Shown: piece after piece, positions 59,970-64,000 of the stretch
How positions within the stretch are numbered: position 1 is the first letter of the stretch
Layout: each line of letters begins with the position of its first letter
DNA from: Knoxdaviesia capensis
Taxonomy: Eukaryota > Ascomycota > Sordariomycetes > Microascales > Gondwanamycetaceae
DNA: 64,000 bases
NCBI GenBank assembly: GCA_001510575.1
Contig: LNGK01000007.1
Coordinates: 1,110,151 to 1,174,150, forward strand
Direction: 5' to 3'
Position numbers and translations under genes: made by a program
The notes under the pieces: generated by a model
The model's database searches: none
What the model saw: only the letters and a program-made list of their open reading frames with translations
What the model was told of the DNA's origin: nothing

Positions 59970-60015
59970 GAGTACACTACATACAGTACTGTACAGTCCT
60001 GTACCGTACATACAT
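59970..60015. repeat. GTAC palindrome cluster E
   Basis: Five GTAC tetramers in 46 bases. Positions 59971-59995 are identical to 57911-57935 in cluster A (25 nt, core ACATACAGTACTGTACA). Confidence 0.85.
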
Positions 60016-60351
60016 ACATACGACGGGTAGTGCAAAGATAAAGATCTATTTGAGACTCGAACAAATCATGTCGGGTAGTACAGCATTGCTATCATAGCTC
60101 ACGCCATTGTAATAATGTATGTATAGGAGATATACTGAATAAACATGAACTTGTGATGGCCTGGGACGGCCCGTCAAAGTTGGACAGGAACAGGGCAGAC
60201 ACGAAGAGAGAGGGGGGCCAAGAAAAGTCGAGAAGAGGGGGATGTTGCATCAAGCTATCAGTGCAAGTCATAGATAGATACTGGATATTTAGGGGTCTTA
60301 GACGATGCTCTCCGGACTACGAAGAATGAAGTCGTAAGTTCAGCACTATAA

Positions 60352-60515
60352 GTACTGTTGTCTGAACAGTACCGCACTGAACTTGTGTGATAACCACTCC
60401 TCGGAACGTAGGGCCGCCAGCCAGCAACAGGCCAGGCTCGAGCACAGTACAGTACAGTACTGTACTGTACTGTACAAAGATTACGAGGACTTATGTACTG
60501 TACTGTACAGTAGTG
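60352..60515. repeat. GTAC palindrome cluster F with 30-bp perfect palindrome
   Basis: About eleven GTAC tetramers. Positions 60444-60473 form a perfect inverted repeat with no spacer: three CAGTA units reading toward the centre and their complement. It can form a stable hairpin or cruciform. Confidence 0.88.
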
Positions 60516-61204
60516 CTGGAGAAAGGAAACTTGAAAATAAAGAAAGAAAAAATTGAAAATCAAAAATTAGAAATTAAAAAGAGAGAGAGAGCCCCAGTGA
60601 CAGTGGGTAGCACGTCAAGTGGGAACTCTGGTGTCCCGCGCGTTGTTGCGTCCGCCCCATGTTGAAAATGTTCTTTGCCATGCGCCCGTTCGGCCCGTTA
60701 GTTTGAGAGGATAAAAAGGTGCGTGCTTTCGCAACCTTGTCTTTATCGTTTGGGGGTGGGAGGGAAAATGGGGGGGGGGGGGGTGGCGTTTTGGTTGGGA
60801 ATGGAGGGTTCTGAGTCGGGAGCCGCCCACATCCCACGCCTTTTTCCTTCTTTTTTTTTTTGTCAAGCCTCTCCATCTCACACAATAACTGCAGCCAGGT
60901 CCAAGTACCGAAGCCGGAGGAGAGGAGGGTCGGGAGTGGGAGTGAGAGAATGTGATAGGGGAAAATCAAAACACCACCCACCTCAATCACTTATCTCTGC
61001 CTCTCTCTCTCTCTCTCTTTTTCCCTCGTCCTTTATCTCCCAGCGAGACTCGACTGTTTTACATTTGAGGTCATCATGGCCTGTCAATTGAAAGAAGACT
61101 GCTATTCCTTTAGCCTCCTTCTGTCGGTTCTTGACAGGCCAGACGGACGGGGCCTTGATTCGATTTGCTCCGATACGGGGACCCCATCTCCAGTCTGCCA
61201 CATA

Positions 61205-61255
61205 TGAACACTCCGTACAGAGTGTACAGGACAGTACAGTACAGTACCTACATAC
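61205..61255. repeat. GTAC palindrome cluster G
   Basis: Five GTAC tetramers, including ACAGTACAGTACAGTACC. A CTCCGTAC motif sits at its left edge. Confidence 0.8.
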
Positions 61256-61534
61256 CGACAACTTAAGACATGTTCATGTTCGTACGTACCTCCAGAAGCT
61301 GGCCGATTATCTTTCGCGTGCCTGATATGTCGAATATGGCGGCGGTGGCGCTGAGAGATAAACTTCCTTGCAACTATGGCACAGTCCCTCCAGTAGGTAG
61401 TAACCAACTGGTCATATTTTGACATTCTGTGCCGGAACGAACAGAGGCGCCGTGCCTGGCCACCACGACCCCCTTGCTTTCCGACTCGGAAATGCTTTCC
61501 AGTTGGCCTGGGCCACGGTCCATCCAGGTGTATA

Positions 61535-61770
61535 TAGCAGTACAGTATATTGTTTAGGTACCACTATGGCACACATACCACATGCAGTCCAGTACAGTAC
61601 AGAGGGTATGTACAGTACAGTACAGTACATAGTCAGTACAGTAGTGTGCACATTCAGTATGTCAGTATGTACTGTACAGTACAGTACTTTACTGTACTGT
61701 AGACCCCCCCTGTCCACAGTCAAGTCCACTTTTAAACTCTCACACTCTCATATATACAGTACTGTATATA
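61535..61770. repeat. GTAC palindrome cluster H
   Basis: About fifteen GTAC tetramers in runs such as GTACAGTACAGTACAGTAC, ending with ATACAGTACTGTATAT (61753-61768). Closest cluster to the downstream gene. Confidence 0.85.
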
Positions 61771-62239
61771 TTATCAGACCTGCATGTACCTCCATGGCTC
61801 AAAGTACCTCGGTCTTACACTTCATCCTGCTGAACCTTCCATGTACCTGATAAGTAATCGGTACATATCAGTCTTCATATCCAACCTCATCCTCTCTATC
61901 TATCGCGTTTCCACTCCCTTGTTCGCGCGCTATCTCTAATTCATTCCCCCCCACCCAATGTTATCCCACTCCTCCATCTTTTTTTTTTCTTTTTCCCTAA
62001 CTTGGGTCGGCTGGTCCTCTTTTTTCCCTCCTACCCTTCCTTTTTCTTTTATCGTGAAAGGAAGAAGACAGGAAAAGAGGGACTGATCCGAATATGAAAA
62101 GAAAAGCAAGTCCCGGCCCATCTTCCCCCTCCCTGTTCTCCCTCCCCCAAACGCCGTTCTTTTTGGTTCTCCCTCTGCCTTCTTTCCTATTGCCTTGACA
62201 CCTTCATACATCCTCTTGTTATATACTGTACTGAGTGTT

Positions 62240-62260
62240 TTATATATATATATATATATA
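62240..62260. repeat. (TA)n microsatellite
   Basis: Ten TA units, then a TATCTATATATT tail, in a leader-like region. Confidence 0.9.
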
Positions 62261-63026
62261 TCTATATATTTATTTGTTTTTATCTTTGAAGGTTCGGATC
62301 CTTCTCCAACATCCAACTTTCCTCTCTTTTTTTTTCTCCAAACTTCACACACACAACCTTGCACGTCAACATCATCTTCATCATCACCTATCCCACCAAC
62401 CCGCCAAACACGCCCAATCACCACCACGGTCGAGACCCAACTTTTCTTGTATCTTCTTCATCTTTCTCTAGTACTAAATAGTGGCTTCTTGTTTTCAGCC
62501 CCGGACCATCTCTAGATATCTCGTCAACTAGTGTCCTCTTTCTGCTACACATCAACTTTTCGGAATCTCTCCACGACTCGTTCATCACCACCTATCTACT
62601 CCACCACGTTGAACGATAGCATTAACGCTTTCTCACTCTTCATCTTTTCCACCACCCTCCGTTCCATGTTCCTCGCCTTTCCAACTCTGTCGGCCTGAAC
62701 CATCTTCATCATCTGTGGTTGAAGATGTCCACGTCGTCGCGTGAACTGGCCCGTGTGAATATGCTTTTTTCCCCGTAAACGACACGTCTACATTTTCATC
62801 TTACGTTTTATTGTTATTCTTCTTCTTCTTTTCGCTTTCAGCCATTTTTGGGGGTTTCGTTTTGCCTTTTTTCGGCTCTTCAAGTTGGCCGGCTGTTTTT
62901 CTTCCTCGTCTCTTTCATTTACACTTTCCGTAGTCGAAATCGATATCAACCCCCCACCACCACTACTAGCAGGAGCAATCCCCATTCTTCTTGAAATTTC
63001 TTCCATTCACCATTTTCGCCGCCTCC

Positions 63027-64000
63027 ATGAGTCCAGAATTCCTCCCGTTGCAGAGCCCGGCCTCAACCTTGTCACCGCTCTCGGCTTCCGGCTCCCCAAC
63101 TCCGGCCCCGGCCACCCTTCGCCAACCAGATCGAGACGATGAGCCCCGACTCCCTGATGGCCAGTGCCAGTTTATTCTTCTAGCCCCCGAGGCCAAAGGC
63201 CAGAGATGCCCCTGCGTTCACTTCATGTTGAACCGTGCCTCCCCCGGTGCCCTGTGTGACTGTGGCCATCTGTCATGTTATCACACTCGTGGCGACGAGG
63301 TCACCCTCCAGAAGCAAGAGTTTGAGAAGATGAAGATCCGTCTCTTGGCCCTCGAAGAACAGGTCGACCGCGAAAAGTCGTGTGGCTTTGGCGGTGTGGT
63401 CTCCCGCGTTGGCCAACTCGAAGGTCTTGTCGACAAGAAGTTCGAGGAGCTAGGTCAAGACCTCAAAGACTCGTACCGAAATATCACCGCCGTCTGGCAA
63501 TCCGTAGACCAGCTCGAGCGTCGAGCCAAAGATATCATTGACACCGTTCGATCCCACGGTGACCATTTTGCCGTCATCAACCGGGACTTGCACCACATTC
63601 GGGACCGCAATATGGAACTCTCCGATGCGGACATGCTCCTCGAGGAACGCCTGGAGAAGCTCGAAAGCCTCCAAGAAACCGTTTCACAGCTTGCCAAAGA
63701 AACCGAATCTCTCAAGTTGACGTCTTCCCAGAGCCACCACCACCAACACCATCCCCAGCAACAGCAGCACCAGCAACAGCACTCTGTCTCTCCTCCTCCT
63801 CCTCCTCCTCCTCCTCCTCCCCAGGCTGCAGAATCCGTCTCCTCTTCGTCGTTGGCCCCTGCCAGTACCACTGGTCTAGCCCCTTCGTCCTCCGGTGCAT
63901 CGACTCCGGCCGTCACCGCATCGACTCCTATCATGGTGTTGTCCCCCAGCCTGCAGGGCTCCCGGTCACGGCCTTTCACCACCATTATCGTTCCCCCGAG
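63027..64000 (+). CDS. Cys/His-rich coiled-coil hypothetical protein, 3' end beyond the window
   Basis: Open frame from ATG 63027 to the window edge (324 codons) without a stop. Residues 1-40 are Pro/Ser-rich. A compact Cys/His motif follows: C47, C61-x-C63, C77-x-C79-x-H81-xx-C84-x-H86, the spacing of a small zinc-binding domain (DCGHLSCYH). Next comes a long coiled coil (about residues 94-230; KMKIRLLALEEQVDREK, LGQDLKDSYRNI), then low-complexity His/Gln, an 11-residue polyproline tract, and Ser/Thr-rich sequence. I do not recognise a named family; fungal proteins with a CDCGH-type motif and coiled coil are uncharacterised. The upstream 850 bp is pyrimidine-rich, consistent with a long leader. 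No start further upstream in frame was chosen because the frame carries stops (for example before 63000). Confidence 0.75.
   Translation, partial: MSPEFLPLQSPASTLSPLSASGSPTPAPATLRQPDRDDEPRLPDGQCQFILLAPEAKGQRCPCVHFMLNRASPGALCDCGHLSCYHTRGDEVTLQKQEFEKMKIRLLALEEQVDREKSCGFGGVVSRVGQLEGLVDKKFEELGQDLKDSYRNITAVWQSVDQLERRAKDIIDTVRSHGDHFAVINRDLHHIRDRNMELSDADMLLEERLEKLESLQETVSQLAKETESLKLTSSQSHHHQHHPQQQQHQQQHSVSPPPPPPPPPPQAAESVSSSSLAPASTTGLAPSSSGASTPAVTASTPIMVLSPSLQGSRSRPFTTIIVPP

Larger units (their letters stand above)
56544..63026. other. 6.5-kb gene-free region with GTAC palindrome clusters
   Basis: No convincing gene. From about 57.84 to 61.86 kb it is studded with GTAC-cored palindromes built from CAGTAC/GTACTG units (listed separately). 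It also holds a GT/GA microsatellite (59338-59382), a G12-type run (60769-60782), a TA repeat (62240-62260), and T/CT-rich leader-like sequence at 61.9-62.9 kb before the next gene. Confidence 0.55.

Noticed and set aside
57841..61860. CRISPR-like array or transposon termini for the GTAC clusters
   Set aside because: No regular spacer length, no repeat of constant length, no ORF for a transposase and no target-site duplication visible; also this is a eukaryote.

Overview
The window is nuclear DNA of a filamentous ascomycete (Pezizomycotina; I infer a Eurotiomycete such as Aspergillus, Penicillium, Monascus or a relative, but cannot fix the genus). The evidence is short introns (about 65-136 nt) with GTRNGT-like donors and CAG/TAG acceptors, genes on both strands without operons, single-copy eukaryotic housekeeping genes, a fungal Zn2Cys6 regulator, and low-complexity Gln/Pro/His/Ser-rich protein tails. 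Exon borders were worked out by hand from splice signals and reading frame; reading frame closes in all spliced models except the HEI10-like gene.

Layout. 0.2-3.9 kb: BUD13/Cwc26 splicing factor (+) converging on the TFIIF alpha subunit (-). 6.0-12.1 kb: a large Cid1/CutA-type nucleotidyltransferase with a very long insert, then an OTU-like protein (both +). 12.9-21.6 kb: PRS5-like PRPP synthetase (-), an Asteroid-like XPG-fold protein (+), a YMR226C-type short-chain dehydrogenase (-), and the NEDD8 E1 regulatory subunit ULA1 (+). 21.6-33.0 kb: about 11.4 kb without a convincing gene (one 18-N assembly gap, satellites, one unexplained 249-codon ORF), ending at a Zn2Cys6 regulator (33.0-35.4 kb, +). 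36.1-41.8 kb: HEI10/CCNB1IP1-like RING protein (+), Golgi apyrase YND1 (+) and Hikeshi/OPI10 (-). 44.7-54.2 kb: Sec7-PH Arf-GEF of SYT1 type (+), SRP72 (-) and a serine-rich hypothetical protein (-). 55.2-56.5 kb: a decayed gene whose last open segment carries HxE and CxxC motifs like those of the cytidine-deaminase superfamily. 56.5-63.0 kb: a second geneless tract, filled with clusters of GTAC-cored palindromes, leading to a Cys/His-rich coiled-coil protein that runs off the right edge.

No operon logic applies. Two themes stand out. Gene expression and RNA: BUD13, TFIIF, Cid1-like transferase, SRP72. Membrane traffic and protein handling: Sec7 GEF, YND1, OPI10, ULA1, OTU-like. The least explained material is (1) two gag-like helical modules inside the catalytic domain of the Cid1-like protein, (2) the GTAC palindrome field at 57.8-61.9 kb, and (3) the deaminase-like pseudogene. 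I saw no transposon, CRISPR array, rRNA or convincing tRNA.
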